A program made the translations under genes and the position numbers. From Cerrena zonata (lineage: Eukaryota > Basidiomycota > Agaricomycetes > Polyporales > Cerrenaceae), in assembly GCA_038087015.1 (NCBI GenBank), contig JASBNA010000006.1, forward strand, positions 1,426,001 to 1,490,000: DNA of 64,000 bases, in the 5' to 3' direction. Numbering within the stretch: position 1 is the first letter of the stretch; the number at the start of each line of letters is the position of its first letter. This document shows positions 24,129-35,315 of this stretch, piece after piece. The notes below the pieces were generated by a model. That model ran no database searches and was not told where the DNA came from. It saw only the letters and a list, made by a program, of their open reading frames with translations.

Positions 24129-24892
24129 ACGCATGCCGTATAAAAGTATCGGTATGTTCTGAGTACCTTCCCCCATCGATGCCACAACTAATACGCAGTA
24201 CTCCAGGGCTTGTCGATCAACCCACCAAAACCTGTCTCGAGACTATGACCATAGCTTTCTGACAACTCTGTCTAATATGTCTTTTCTCTCGCGGATCTCT
24301 ACTCTTTGTATCCTATAATCTGCTAGAGCCGGATATCCTCCCTATAACGACGCCCTCGATATTCTCATCCAATAAAAGAATCTATCACTGGCCATCTGAC
24401 TTGAAGGATAGTTTGCACTGTGAGACGAAGATATAAAAAGGGCCGCTCGTTAAGTTACCTCTGAGAAACCCTTGCTGTCCTCATCTAGAATTGTAATTGG
24501 CCCCATAAATCTATTGTGTTTGGCCCATGAACTTTGGATTTCCAAAAGGCCCACTGATGCCAACCAATTCCGGGTCGCGAACTTTCCGCGATTGCCACCT
24601 ATCTTGTATACCACTCTACCAAGTCACGACAGAAAGAGATCGACTTGTCGTCATTCTCAGATGTATCTTAATTACTTCCGGCCCTTTGAAACTACATAAT
24701 CGAGAGGCATACATTAGTCGTCTTACCGAGACGAATGTTCCATCGATCGAGTGCCGAATGAGGACGATGACATCATAAAACAATCGTTTGTTATTTTCAA
24801 ATACTGATACAAATAGAGATATTCAAGCTCAGGGCTCGAAGGTATTTTGAAGTCATGACGAAACAGGAGCACGAGAAATCATCGAGATTTGC
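24129..24892. other. Intergenic sequence
   Basis: About 760 bp between the small plus-strand frame and the stop of oxalate decarboxylase 1. Only short frames are present and nothing is recognised. Confidence 0.4.
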
Positions 24893-27389
24893 CTAATTAC
24901 CAGGGCCGATAACTGTTGGCTTGGTCTTGCTAAGATGAGCGATAGTATCGTCATCCAATTGGAGATGCGCTTTCACAAGATCTGGTGGCGTGAGAGCCAA
25001 CCACTATAAAGTAATAAAGTAAGTAGTTATAATTGTAAGGATGGATAGAGCAAACGCGTTACCTGGTTCAGACTGATATCCTGGAAGCGATCTTTAATTC
25101 AATGTCAGCACAATCCGACCTTACTAAGAAGATGGGTCGTGGACACATACCAGACTTGAAGATCTCCAAGAAACGAAGAGTGGTGTTTCCGGTATTCTCT
25201 ACGTAGTGTCCTTTGAGAAGTCGAATGAGATGTAGAAATAATGATCAAATATATGAGAACTCACCGAAAGAAGCTGGCACGAAACCTTTAGCGGACTGTT
25301 AGTAAAATTTTCAACGTGGGTTGGGAAGAAACGTTACGGACCGACATCGCCAGCCTGGATAGAGGTTTTGAATATCGACATAGTCTCGAAGAGGAGAATT
25401 TGCATACCTGGTAGTTGAATGTGCGCGCATTGCCACTCGACGCGAATAGGGTCATTCGGCCCTCGCCCTCGCTATAATTGAGCTTAGAGGAGGTATTCGT
25501 TTAGAGTAGAATAGAAAACTGACATGAAGTAACTCCATTCATCTTGAGTAGGGTGCCACTGGCAGATCATGTCCGTTAGGGAACACTTCTATGCAAGTTA
25601 TGTATCAACTTACGTGCAACTCTCTGCGAAGAGTAATGAGTAACTACTGCATAGAATAGTTCTTATAGAATATTGCGTACCTCATTGCGCCGGGTTCAAC
25701 AGTAACTTCAGCTGCAGCAATAGTCTTTGAGACGTCGAATGTCGTTGAGTCTACAACTTTCGCAGAGCCTCCAGAGAGTTGAGTGGGCTTAAGATCCGAG
25801 AACTTGAAAGTAAATGGTTGAGGGATGGTGCCTTGGGGACTCTTGACATCGGAAGCATCATCGGAGGGAGTATCTACATTCGACAAAATCAACATTATGC
25901 TATGTAGAAAAAGGATGAAGAATACGTACCCATTGGGAAAATGTAAAGCTCTTTCGCGGGGATGTGATCGAATGCTGTAATGTTTGTTTGGAAGTTCTTG
26001 GCCAGCACCTCCTTCGGGACATGAGCGAGCCAATCCGTTAACTAAATCGTTTCATCTTCAATACGCCACACAGATTTGGGGAATATAATCGTGCTTACTA
26101 AGAAGGTAGAATCTTCGCTAAAGCTACCGTCGTCGAAAACCTGGACTCAAAGCTGTTAGTCAGAGACCCTATTCCGACGAGGCACTTTTTATTCACCAAA
26201 AGGAATTCAGAACCATCTTTCAAATCGCCTGTGGCTTGAATAGAATGTGGGATACCGGGAGGGAAGTACCAGATATCACCTGGGCCCTGTGTTGGCACCA
26301 ACATTTTAGCATTGTAATAAATGGAAAATCGGAGGCTGCCCTTACAATTGTGGACAGGAAGTTTTGCCCATCTTGATTAACAGAAGTAATTTGAACAGAT
26401 CCCTGTAAGATTTGATTTAGTTAAAAAAACTCGCCCTGAGACATGATAAATATTTCTTACCTTCAAAATGTAACCCCACTAGACGCAATTTGTGTGTCAG
26501 TGATTAGAAAGCGAGAAATAAAGATACGGTGATTTACTTCGGCGGTCTTATGCCAATGGAGTTCACTTCAATGTGCATCATTGAAAAAGGTTGTGCGCTA
26601 AGAAGAGTATTTCATACTCACCGAACGGCTCCTGCTTCGAGACGCATGTTGACACCAGCCATAGCTAGCTCACCAATCAGTATCCAATAAAAAAGGAAAT
26701 TGTCATCATAGAGAACTCACAGGTTGCGAAAGGCATCACTCCCACTGGTTTCAAGAGTGTTAGTCATAATCAGCGATTAAGACACAAACACTAACCATTT
26801 TCCTGTCGAGCCCAACCACCTGATTGGAGACGGTTATGACTCAGACTGAAAGGCCACTTTGCATTGTCTCTATTAAAAATAGCAGCGATGTTAGAAAATA
26901 CGCCATGCCACACTGCATAATATCTACGTACACGCTACCAGCGTCGGTGGTGGGAGGTGCCAATAGATCAGGATTTTCCTTGACCATACCGACATCTTGC
27001 GGACCGAGAACGGTGGCTCCAAGGGAGCCCCGGATAGCTTGAGGAACATCTGGGTCGTTGGGACCCCAAAGAACTCCATTTGGGTCGTCGCTAGCATAGG
27101 GGACAGTCTGGCTTGCGTCAGGTGCGGATACCGTTGAAGATGGTGTGGACGTCGCCGAACGAGTGCTGCGAGGAGCACTGATGGGAGATAATGCGCTGCT
27201 TGCAGAGGCGGACGGAACGGAGGTGTTGACCGCTCCCGACGCTGTCTCACTGAGTGGCGGAAGGGCGGCGCTTGACGGGAGAGGAGCACTGTTGCTCACT
27301 GAAGACGCACTACCTGCAGGGGCAGCAGTAGAAAGTGTCGCAAAAATAACAGCGCAGATTACAGCTTTTGTGAACTTGATGGAAACCAT
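24893..27389 (-). CDS. Bicupin oxalate decarboxylase 1, secreted
   Basis: This enzyme converts oxalate to formate and CO2 with manganese. The gene is cut into about 17 short exons, all joining in frame from the ATG at 27389 to the TAG at 24893. The protein has a signal peptide (KAVICAVIFATLSTAAPA), then a Ser/Pro/Ala-rich linker of about 75 residues. Cupin 1 follows with RELHWHKTAEWGYIL and IWYFPPGIPHS, and cupin 2 with ELHWHPTQDEWSYF and VGFVPASFGHYVEN. Both metal sites keep the HxH..E..H set. The lid FSEDSTFLLTDW retains the Glu that corresponds to the essential lid Glu of Bacillus OxdC. That favours decarboxylase over oxidase. A close paralog lies at 60910-63082. It differs in having a shorter linker and fewer introns. 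Confidence 0.93.
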
Positions 27390-27449
27390 TGTAAACGATG
27401 CGAAGGTCGGAAGTTGGTTGTTGACATCAGTTCCGCTTTGGAGAACGCT

Positions 27450-27457
27450 CTTATATA
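27450..27457 (-). promoter_or_regulatory. TATA box of oxalate decarboxylase 1
   Basis: TATATAAG on the minus strand lies 61 bp upstream of the ATG at 27389. The spacing is reasonable for a fungal TATA promoter, and the paralog has a comparable element. Confidence 0.6.
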
Positions 27458-29773
27458 CCTAGCAGCAAGATACCTTCCGCACACAAAGTAACACTCAGCG
27501 GATTACTTCGCAAGTCCCCCGACTGTTGTATTGCACATGAGTGTCCACACGAGGGACGCTCCAAACGGGCGGGATCGGATGACATCTGAACAACTTCAAA
27601 GACTGAGAGGTGTCACCAGATTGTGTAGAAGCCGGTACAAAGTCGGCCAGGTTGCAAGACGAGCCTCAGGAATGAATGGACTCTGGTCTAATCTGACCCT
27701 AGGTTGCAGTATTACAGAATCAAAGAAGCTTGGCGGATGGATGAGGAGTGACCATGTACCCAATGGATATGCGGGTCACCAGATCTGGTCCTGTACCACA
27801 CTGAGCGGGTTTGAGGATGGACCCGGACCCGCGAAGCGATGCAGACCGAAGAGGTCAAACTTGGGGTCAAGACAGTATTGTGCATAATGACAGCACATCA
27901 CTAGAAGCAGGAGAGGATGATGGGTTCAAGTGAATGGTCCCTACCATACCCGAAGATATATACCACCACTTTGAGATATTGTTCAGCACGAGATATTGGT
28001 TTGGGGGTGATATTTTTAGATTTGCCGCTATAATTAGAACAAATTCTCATCCGTTATCTAGTTGATACTTACCGTCCAAAACTGACCCAGAATTAATCTC
28101 GAGAAAGCAGGAGATATTTCAATCACCGTTCTCCTGAAGCCTGTTATTGCGACTCGCGTCGGACGCTCCGAATGTACCCACTAACCAACTACCGTCGGAA
28201 GGCATAGGAGGTCTTGTGTTGACATTTCTCCGCCAACAAGGGAATGTAACAGCACGTCATGTCGGATCGTACAGGGCAGAAAAATCGAATCCTCTTAGAC
28301 GGAAATGAACGAGCCATGTGCAACCATACATCCTGCGATGATCTCGCATGCATCTCGTAGAAGCTGGACGTTGGAGATTGAGGTGAATATTGGTCTTTCA
28401 ATAGCAACCGAGATCTACACGCATATCGAGCAGTGCCTGAACGAGCATGGGGACATTCCAAATAGGATTGTGACCTGGTTAGTTAATGGGCACCGGTTCA
28501 GCGGCAGGAGAAATCGCGTGTCCCAACCAGTACTGTATCTCCAAACGATGTCAGATGGTGCTTTCTACGACTCGATGGCGACTGATCAAGAAAACTTCGG
28601 AACTCTATAAATAGATTAGAGAAGGTTAGGGCAGCACAATAATAGCACACTCATCCCGTCCTTGGAGCCGCTACCAGCCAACTGACTTGCCGAGGTAAGT
28701 ATGTATTGAATCTAAGTTCGTTTGCGGCTGTCTTTACTCAACGCACCAATAGCCTCGAAGCTCAACATGTCCACATCAAGTAGTGTTCGGAGATATTCGA
28801 TGATGCCACCGTAGGTTTTCTGTAAACAATCGCTTCCGCTGTACCCTCTCCTCTGGCACAAAGACGAACAGAGACCGTGAGTCGGGAGTTCTGTCCCGAC
28901 ATTGTTTCGTTGACATCACAAGTAAGCAGGCAGCATGGTGTTCAACTGGACACTATAATTATGGGTATAGTGCCCATATCACAAGATGTTCACCTGACTG
29001 TATCATCTGAACAAGATGAGTGGGTTGGGACATTTTTCTAAGTCATACACAATTGTAATGAAACCGAGCCTACCAATGTCTGAACGGGCTAGCCATCGGT
29101 GATGGATTGGTTAATAGCAATTCAACGAGACCTATAGTAGAATAAATCATGGAAGCCAAGCACACGGATCGAAATTAGGAATAGAGTACGCACTATCCAG
29201 ATTGAACCGTTGTGTGAATAAAGCAGCCCTCGAATTGAGATCCAGGAACACGGAGGAAAGGATATTCGTATTTTGGACGTCGTGTTGAGTCTAAAATTAC
29301 CGAGACGCCAATTGGCCATATGCCAGGATCTGCAAGAACGAAAACGATCAAAGAATGCCACCTTAGTTCTGGATTGAGTCCGCTGACATTTCCGAGGCGA
29401 AGACCCAGCAGCATGCTAGAACCAATGGAGCTTGTGACCGCACTATCTCCATTTTAACTGGGAGGCGGACTTTGTACTACTCCCGTTCCCACTTTGGAAG
29501 CTAGTTTCTCCCGTCGATGATTTGAGAAAGAATGAGGTCTATTTTCGATCGCCATTGATTCATCGAGATTTTGGCGTAACAGACGGATGCGAGTTCCAAA
29601 CTATCGGTACAAGATGCTATTTCCCCGAAAAATAAATATGTTCCCCGTCGAATTCTATGAGTCCCTGAGAAATGCTAGCTGCTGGAGAAAGACAATCGGG
29701 ACTTGGTTGGCCACGGAAGGTCAGTTGAGGTTTTCGATACCGACGGTGCGTGTTTTCCGCGGACACCCGTTTT
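27458..29773. other. Long intergenic region upstream of oxalate decarboxylase 1
   Basis: 2.3 kb with no supported gene. A 101-codon frame at 28305-28610 has no family resemblance and no splice context, and I do not call it. Part of the region is presumably the upstream control region of the decarboxylase and the 3' flank of the MFS gene. Confidence 0.4.
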
Positions 29774-31597
29774 TTAATCGTCATCTCTGTGCCATACTTG
29801 AGCGGGCAAGAGGTTGCATGCGAATAGGCCTAGGCCAGAAATGATACCAAAGAAGACGTAGACCGCATTTCCACCCAGCCAGTTCCGTTCAATCGAGAGA
29901 GCGAACAAAGAGGAAGCCAGCGCAGGACCGATGGCGCGAACGATAGCTGCTATGAGCTGACCAACGCCGTTTGTGGTGCCGAGGGAACGTTTGTTTGGGG
30001 CGGCGGAGGTCACAAACATGAATATACAGCCTATGAAATATTTTCAGTGTCCATATATCCAGCCGAGTGCTTATGACTTACCGTACGAGCAGTCCATAAG
30101 GACTTGTAGAGACAGCTGAGCACCAATAAGAGCCCAAACCGATGTAGAAATGCCTTGCTTCCGCGCGACCGAGTTGATGATGGGGAAGAATGCGAAAAGA
30201 ATCGGGAACAAGGCTATCCCACCCATGAATAAACGTTTGGGACCCATACGTCCGACCACTTTAGCAAAGAGCGCTGCTTGGAAGATTCCATTTGCGATAC
30301 CAAAGGTACCCATGATGGTTCCAATAATCGCGGGTGTCTGGCCCAGACCGCCCAATTCGATCGGGGTAGCAAGGAACAGGGGCATGATCGCAAGATATGC
30401 GATCTCTAGCAAAGCTAAAAGCCCATAGTTTCCGACAGAGATGATGACGGGCCGAGTGAGCACGGCGCGCAACGGAAGGGGCTTGTCATCGATAACCTCG
30501 TCGTTTGATTCTCCAGCAAGTTCTGAGGTACCAGGGGCACTTCTCGTCTTTCGCTTTCGTCCAGGCTTTCCGAAAAAGTGCTCGTTAGCCCCGATGCATG
30601 GAGAGAGTCGGGTAGGATATACTTACTTCTTGAAGGAAGAAGTAGGTATGGACAAATACATACGCCGAGAAAGCCGCTGAGGCTGCACAAGGCAAGAAAT
30701 AAGGGTATTCGACCCAAAACCGGCCAGAGAAAAGGTTGGGCCATCTATCATGGGGTCTCGCAAGGTAACCACCAATCATAGGTCTACCGTAACAATCCGT
30801 TAGATTCAGATCCGGCGAGATGAATTTGTGTTTGCATACCCTATCGAAGAGCCACACGACCAAACGATAGGCAGTAATGCAAAGGCCTGGGCCATATTTG
30901 TAGAATCCGTGATTTCTATTTCAAGATGAGATCGAGATTCTTATTTAGAATCTACGAAGCGAATGGACGTACCTCCCATCATGCTTTTCATGACTCCGGT
31001 GTTTCCGTTGAGCATACCGACAAGGCATCGGCTGGAATATTCGACTCAGTATAATGTATACGGCGTGATAATGAGCACGATACCTCAATATCAGTTGCAG
31101 TAGTGTTCTTGAAAGACCGAATAGCACCATTGATATACAAAGCCCGCCCATTCCAATTAACAGAACTGGCTTACGACCAATGCGGTCCGATAGCATACTC
31201 CAATGGAGGACAAATACTGCTTCTGTGGCAAAGAAACATGACGACTAGTGCGACGAATCGTCCATTAGCAGCCTCTTCACACAGGTATAGATAAAAACAC
31301 TCACAATCATTCCAGCGTAGTATCCTATTTTCGCAGGATCACCTCCTGTGATCGGTAACTCTCCAACAAGCTATAATAACCACTAATTAGACTATGACCT
31401 TCTATCAGGAACTTTAAACATACCTGGTTCAAGAACGGATATATGCATTGTGATGTTATAGGCTCCGCTAGCTGCAAGAGTAACAAGTTGAACAACTGTA
31501 GCTTAGGCAGCGGTGTCGGCTCCCGCTGCGGCTTTTTGGGTCTGTTCTCTTCAGCTAAAAGTGCAGTCCGCTCGTTAACCTCATCTGTCGCATTCAT
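29774..31597 (-). CDS. MFS transporter (DHA1-type, YCR023C/ZIF-like)
   Basis: This is a 12-helix plasma- or vacuolar-membrane antiporter of unknown substrate. The exons join in frame from the ATG at 31597 to the TAA at 29774. The first helix reads LFNLLLLQLAEPITSQCIYP, characteristic of the YCR023C/zinc-induced-facilitator branch. The loop 2-3 signature LSDRIGRKPVLLIG (motif A) follows. RCLVGMLNGNTGVMKSMMGE and GGYLARPHDRWP complete the N-half. The central cytosolic loop contains GKPGRKRKTRSAPGTSE. The C-half has the expected helices (NYGLLALLEIAYLAIMPLFL, GTIMGTFGIANGIFQAALF) and ends at AQVWHRDDD. In this branch some members move drugs or amino-acid/metal chelates, but the sequence does not say which. 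No damage is seen. Confidence 0.9.
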
Positions 31598-32020
31598 GAC
31601 TGGAAGTGAAGAGGAAAGGGATGCGCTGTAACAAGCAGATGGGAGAGCAACAATTCACTCATTCGGAGACTAGGCCCGGCAGAGATAGCGATTTTCGAGT
31701 CATCATTATCTCATCCAGAACTCCGGCAGAACAAATCATGAAAATAACCTAGGTAGATAGCAAAAGACTATCTTGCGACCAGCAAGCACAAAAAGATAGA
31801 GGTATGTACATAGGGGTTTGAAGGAGGACGACCAGTTGAACGCTAAGGGTAGAGTTCGAACTTTGAAGAGAGTTTGCAGTAACACCATCGCGCGCTTCGC
31901 ATGCCGTCTCATTTCGGAATGCTTTGGAAACCTGATGAAAGATGATAGTAATGAACAACAACACAAACTAGAACATGTCTCATGAAATAACGCGGAGAAA
32001 AAGTTACAGTATGTTACATA
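31598..32020. other. Intergenic sequence
   Basis: 423 bp between the start of the MFS gene and the stop of the hydrolase gene, both on the minus strand. It should contain the MFS promoter. No distinct element is recognised. Confidence 0.4.
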
Positions 32021-32988
32021 TCATATTACGCCGTACCCTACCTGAGTCAAGAACTTCGTCACGATACTCACAAACTCCTCCGGAACCTCGACATGAGGTG
32101 AACTGCCGAGTAGAAAGTCATGAGTGAGAGGATCACGAGTCAAAATATCAACAGAACTCACTGGCCAACTCCAGGAATGACAAATACTTGAGAGTGAGGA
32201 ATCTTCTCTCCAAGCGCAACGGATTCAGCTGCGGGTACGAATAAATCCTCGTCGCCTCCTACAATCAACACCCTCAAACTTTCTGGGAACTTCTCGAACG
32301 GGAATTTCAGATTCTTCCTGAAGTCCAGGCCAGATCGCATGTGCGCGGCGTACCCCTCCTTGCTTTGTAAAAGCAGCGCACAACGCATTAACGCTGCAGC
32401 CAGAGGTCGCTTCTCTCGAGTAGTCGTCCCTGTCAAAGCAATACAGACCTGCTCGACTATAGCAGGTATGCCCCGTTCTTCGATAGTGCGGAGAACGGTG
32501 TCTCGCATAGAATCAATCATGGGCGTGTCTGGGGTACCGATGGGTGCTGCAATAAGAATTGCGTTCTTCACCCGTGCGACATTAGGAGAAGATGAGACAA
32601 TGAAGTGGGCCACCAGTATGGTTCCGGCGCTATGCCCTACAAGGGTAAGTGGACCCGTTGGTGCTGCTGTAGAGATGAGCGCATCAAGCTCGTCGCGCAG
32701 GATATCATGGCTGAGCGGGTTTGACCCGCCCTTGAGGTGAGATGGTGAGATGGCTGATAACCCCTGTCCGGATTGATCATACGCGAGTATAGTGCTGGCA
32801 GGGGAAGAAGCTAGGATGGAGGCGTAGATGGGGTGGTAAAGACTGGTTGTGCCTCCCAAGCCATGGATCATTATGATGGTATGAGGGGAATTCGATTGCA
32901 CTCTCTGAGTGGAGTGGACACGTTCCGTATAAAGTTTGATTCCACCGGGCAGGTCTACGAACTGGGGAGTAATTTGGATGGTAGGCAT
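32021..32988 (-). CDS. Alpha/beta hydrolase
   Basis: Two exons join in frame. The first runs from the ATG at 32988 to about 32160, and a GTGAGT..GGCAG intron separates it from the short last exon ending at 32021. The oxyanion strand reads MIHGLGGTTSLYHP and the nucleophile elbow is GHSAG (catalytic Ser). VGGDEDLFVP offers the acidic residue, and the His comes from VGHSPHVEVPEEF, created across the splice site. The fold resembles single-domain esterase/epoxide-hydrolase-like proteins acting on small esters or related compounds. No signal peptide is seen, so it is probably cytosolic. An upstream in-frame ATG at 33111 would add 41 residues with no family match, so 32988 was preferred. Confidence 0.85.
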
Positions 32989-33814
32989 GTTGTCCGCAAA
33001 GGATGAAGTCCCTATCCTAGGATGGTGGCGTCTGTACGAGTGGATGTGCTTTTGGTACCCTTTGTGTCCCGGGGTACATCTTCCTTTATATACGTATACG
33101 TTACGTTCCACTATTCACACGGTGGAACGAGGAGCTTAAAATATTTGAAACCTACACAGACGAAAACGTTAGTACGCGAATTTAATACTTGTGGTGGCTC
33201 GTGGAGGCGTGATGGATCTTGCATGCCAAAGGGCGCATTTCTGGGTAAGCTTGCACAGCCATCGGAGGAGTTATGGTTCTACTCCCCACAAGTGGTTCTA
33301 ATATCGCGAGCAAGACAGTGTCTTTCAAGGTGAGGCAGTCTTAGTTTAAGCAGCGAGTAGCCAAGCCCGCCATTAGCCTCATGTTATAAGAGAGTTCTTC
33401 CTGGGTTAAGGGGACCGTCTTCATCTCGGCGGGGGAGAAACAACGCTGGTCGTAGGTTAAATCGCAGAAGGTTAGTGAGATAGATAGGGATAAGTGATAA
33501 GCCTTTTGCCTCGCACTGGCAATAGATGAAGCTGCAAGGCTGAAGACGGGCATATTTCCGCCGTTTTCCCAGGTCAATTCAATGAAGTTTGCAGTTATCA
33601 GACGGAAGCCATCAAAGAAAGACGAGTGGTGATAGAATGTCGAATCCTATTGACAACAACAATAAGGCTGAGAATACATCTAGTAGCAAGTCAGGACAGT
33701 GTGCTTACAAACATAGGCAAGACTTACTCGGCTTTCTGTATAGAGCCGTGCCTGTGTGAATGTAAAGAAAATAGCTCACTATGATTCTCCCATATTGGAG
33801 CAGAACTAGGACTA
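32989..33814. other. Intergenic sequence with one unexplained open frame
   Basis: This 826-bp stretch holds the promoter of the hydrolase and the 3' flank of CIA30. On the minus strand, 33341-about 33650 is open and reads like protein (FYHHSSFFDGFRLITANFIE). It has no upstream ATG in frame, begins right after a possible acceptor, and no partner exon was found. It is not called as a gene. Confidence 0.4.
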
Positions 33815-34845
33815 CTAGTGCGCTTCTTCCACTGGTTGTCGCTCCCATTGTGTTCCTTCCGTCAACTCCGGCTCTGCATCGACGCCAAACCATAAATAAT
33901 CAGATGGTGGTAAAATAAAGTTCTACATCGCAATCTTACTTGGCTCCGTAGTGACATCCTCCTGGTTGACTGCCCGAATTGAATCAATACCCAACTCGTA
34001 GGGCCCTTCTACACCACTGTTCCCTCCAAGTAGGGAGATGCCCACCGTTCTTATACGTTCCTTGAACATCGCAATTTGGTGTGGTTGAATTTCACCCGAG
34101 TTTGTAAGGACAAACCGATCGAGAGGGATCTGTTGCAAGGTTAATGAGCTATGGCGTCATAGAAGAGGAGAGAAGAAATGGACTAACGAAGATATCTTCC
34201 CAGCCTCCGTCTTCACGATTGAAGAAGAGCCTATGTTGCCAGAGGTCACTGGCTATAGGTCCGTCCGTTTGTATGTTCACGTAGTATGAATTGCGTGTGC
34301 GTGGATGACCGCCTGCTCGAACCCGAAGAGCAAGATATCGATGGTAGGATACGTCATCTGTCATTTCTCCGAAGAATGTCAACCGCCTCTATATGTTCCT
34401 GACTAGTCAGTCGAACTATCGCAATGAAAGCATGTGTATAAGCGTGCCTTACTCCTGAAACCAGCGTATCCACCCCTGACCTTGTCTTTCATTTCCTGCT
34501 GGACGGAAAGTCTCATCTCACCCCAAAACTTTCCAGAGGGACGCCCAAGGAATGATACTGCCTTTTCGTTACTTGCGGAGGATTCGTCAAGGTCAAAATG
34601 CACTGTCGACCTTCCCCCGATGTCCGCATCACATCCCAAAGCAACTTCACCGACATCCTCTCTCGAGTTGAAGGTGAATAGTGTTTTAGGAGCTCTAGAT
34701 GGCTCCTCTGCTCCTTGCATTCGCAGAACTATGGATTTGGATTAGCAAAATACTAGAGATGTGATTCGTCCTATGACGTACTTCGGGAGGTATTGTCCCT
34801 CATGAGTTGACTAGTCCTTCTCACATATTGTGAGAGTCGCGACAT
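33815..34845 (-). CDS. CIA30: Complex I intermediate-associated protein 30 (CIA30/NDUFAF1)
   Basis: This factor helps assemble the membrane arm of NADH:ubiquinone oxidoreductase in mitochondria. Five exons (34845-34782, 34728-34448, 34388-34188, 34129-33940, 33873-33815) give 264 aa. The CIA30 domain includes KFWGEMRLSVQQE, KVRGGYAGFRSK, FFGEMTDDVSYHRYLALRVR, NSYYVNIQTDGPI, HRLFFNREDGGWEDIF and ERIRTVGISLLGG. The N-terminus MSRLSQYVRRTSQLMR is basic and could be the import signal. Intron 2 (34389-34447) must use a GC donor (AAG|GCACGC), because the available GT site at 34446 would break the frame. The C-terminus was extended past an early in-frame TAG at 33923 through a good GTAAGA..GCAG intron to EEAH at 33815. 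Confidence 0.92.
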
Positions 34846-35315
34846 AATATAATAAAGAGGACCGTAGACTGTATAAATGGTAGGACAAAAAGGCGAAAAT
34901 GGAGCAGCGACTCAGTCAAGATGGCGGTAGGAAATCAACAGTAAAGTGTCTGAGCGTCTCCGTCACGAAACGAGAAATGGATCTCTATTTTCAGAGGTTG
35001 ACTCTTCGTATTGCACCGTACCTCGAAATGAAAAGTCCCAACCGTCAGTAAGGAATTCAATGTTGCGATTCAAGGAGGAACTTGAGCTAGAGGACAAGAG
35101 TCGAAATTTATCACCACTGATCGAGAGATATTAGTGTACCAGCCTGAGGTTCTATTTCTGTAACACCGTTGTGTTGGCACTGTCAGCACATGCAGTGGAC
35201 ATGGTCCCTTTACTCACAACCACATCCATTCATTTACAATCACCCCTATCATAGTTACCGAAATACTGACATCTTGTTACCTTCTCCAGGTTAACGGTAA
35301 AGGCTCCTCATAGCC
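34846..35315. promoter_or_regulatory. Divergent promoter region CIA30 / ThuA-like
   Basis: 470 bp separate the two divergent starts (34845 minus, 35316 plus) and presumably contain both promoters. No individual element is assigned. Confidence 0.45.

Noticed and set aside
28305..28610. 101-codon plus-strand frame
   Set aside because: No domain, no splice context and no neighbour-based reason. It is probably a chance frame.
32989..33111. 41-residue N-terminal extension of the alpha/beta hydrolase
   Set aside because: No family similarity. The core fold starts after the Met at 32988.
33341..33650. Minus-strand open frame resembling protein near CIA30
   Set aside because: It has no start codon in frame, begins just after a TAG/acceptor-like AG, and no partner exon could be joined.
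33705..33893. Minus-strand frame with a hydrophobic stretch
   Set aside because: It overlaps the last CIA30 exon in another frame. CIA30 explains the coding signal better.
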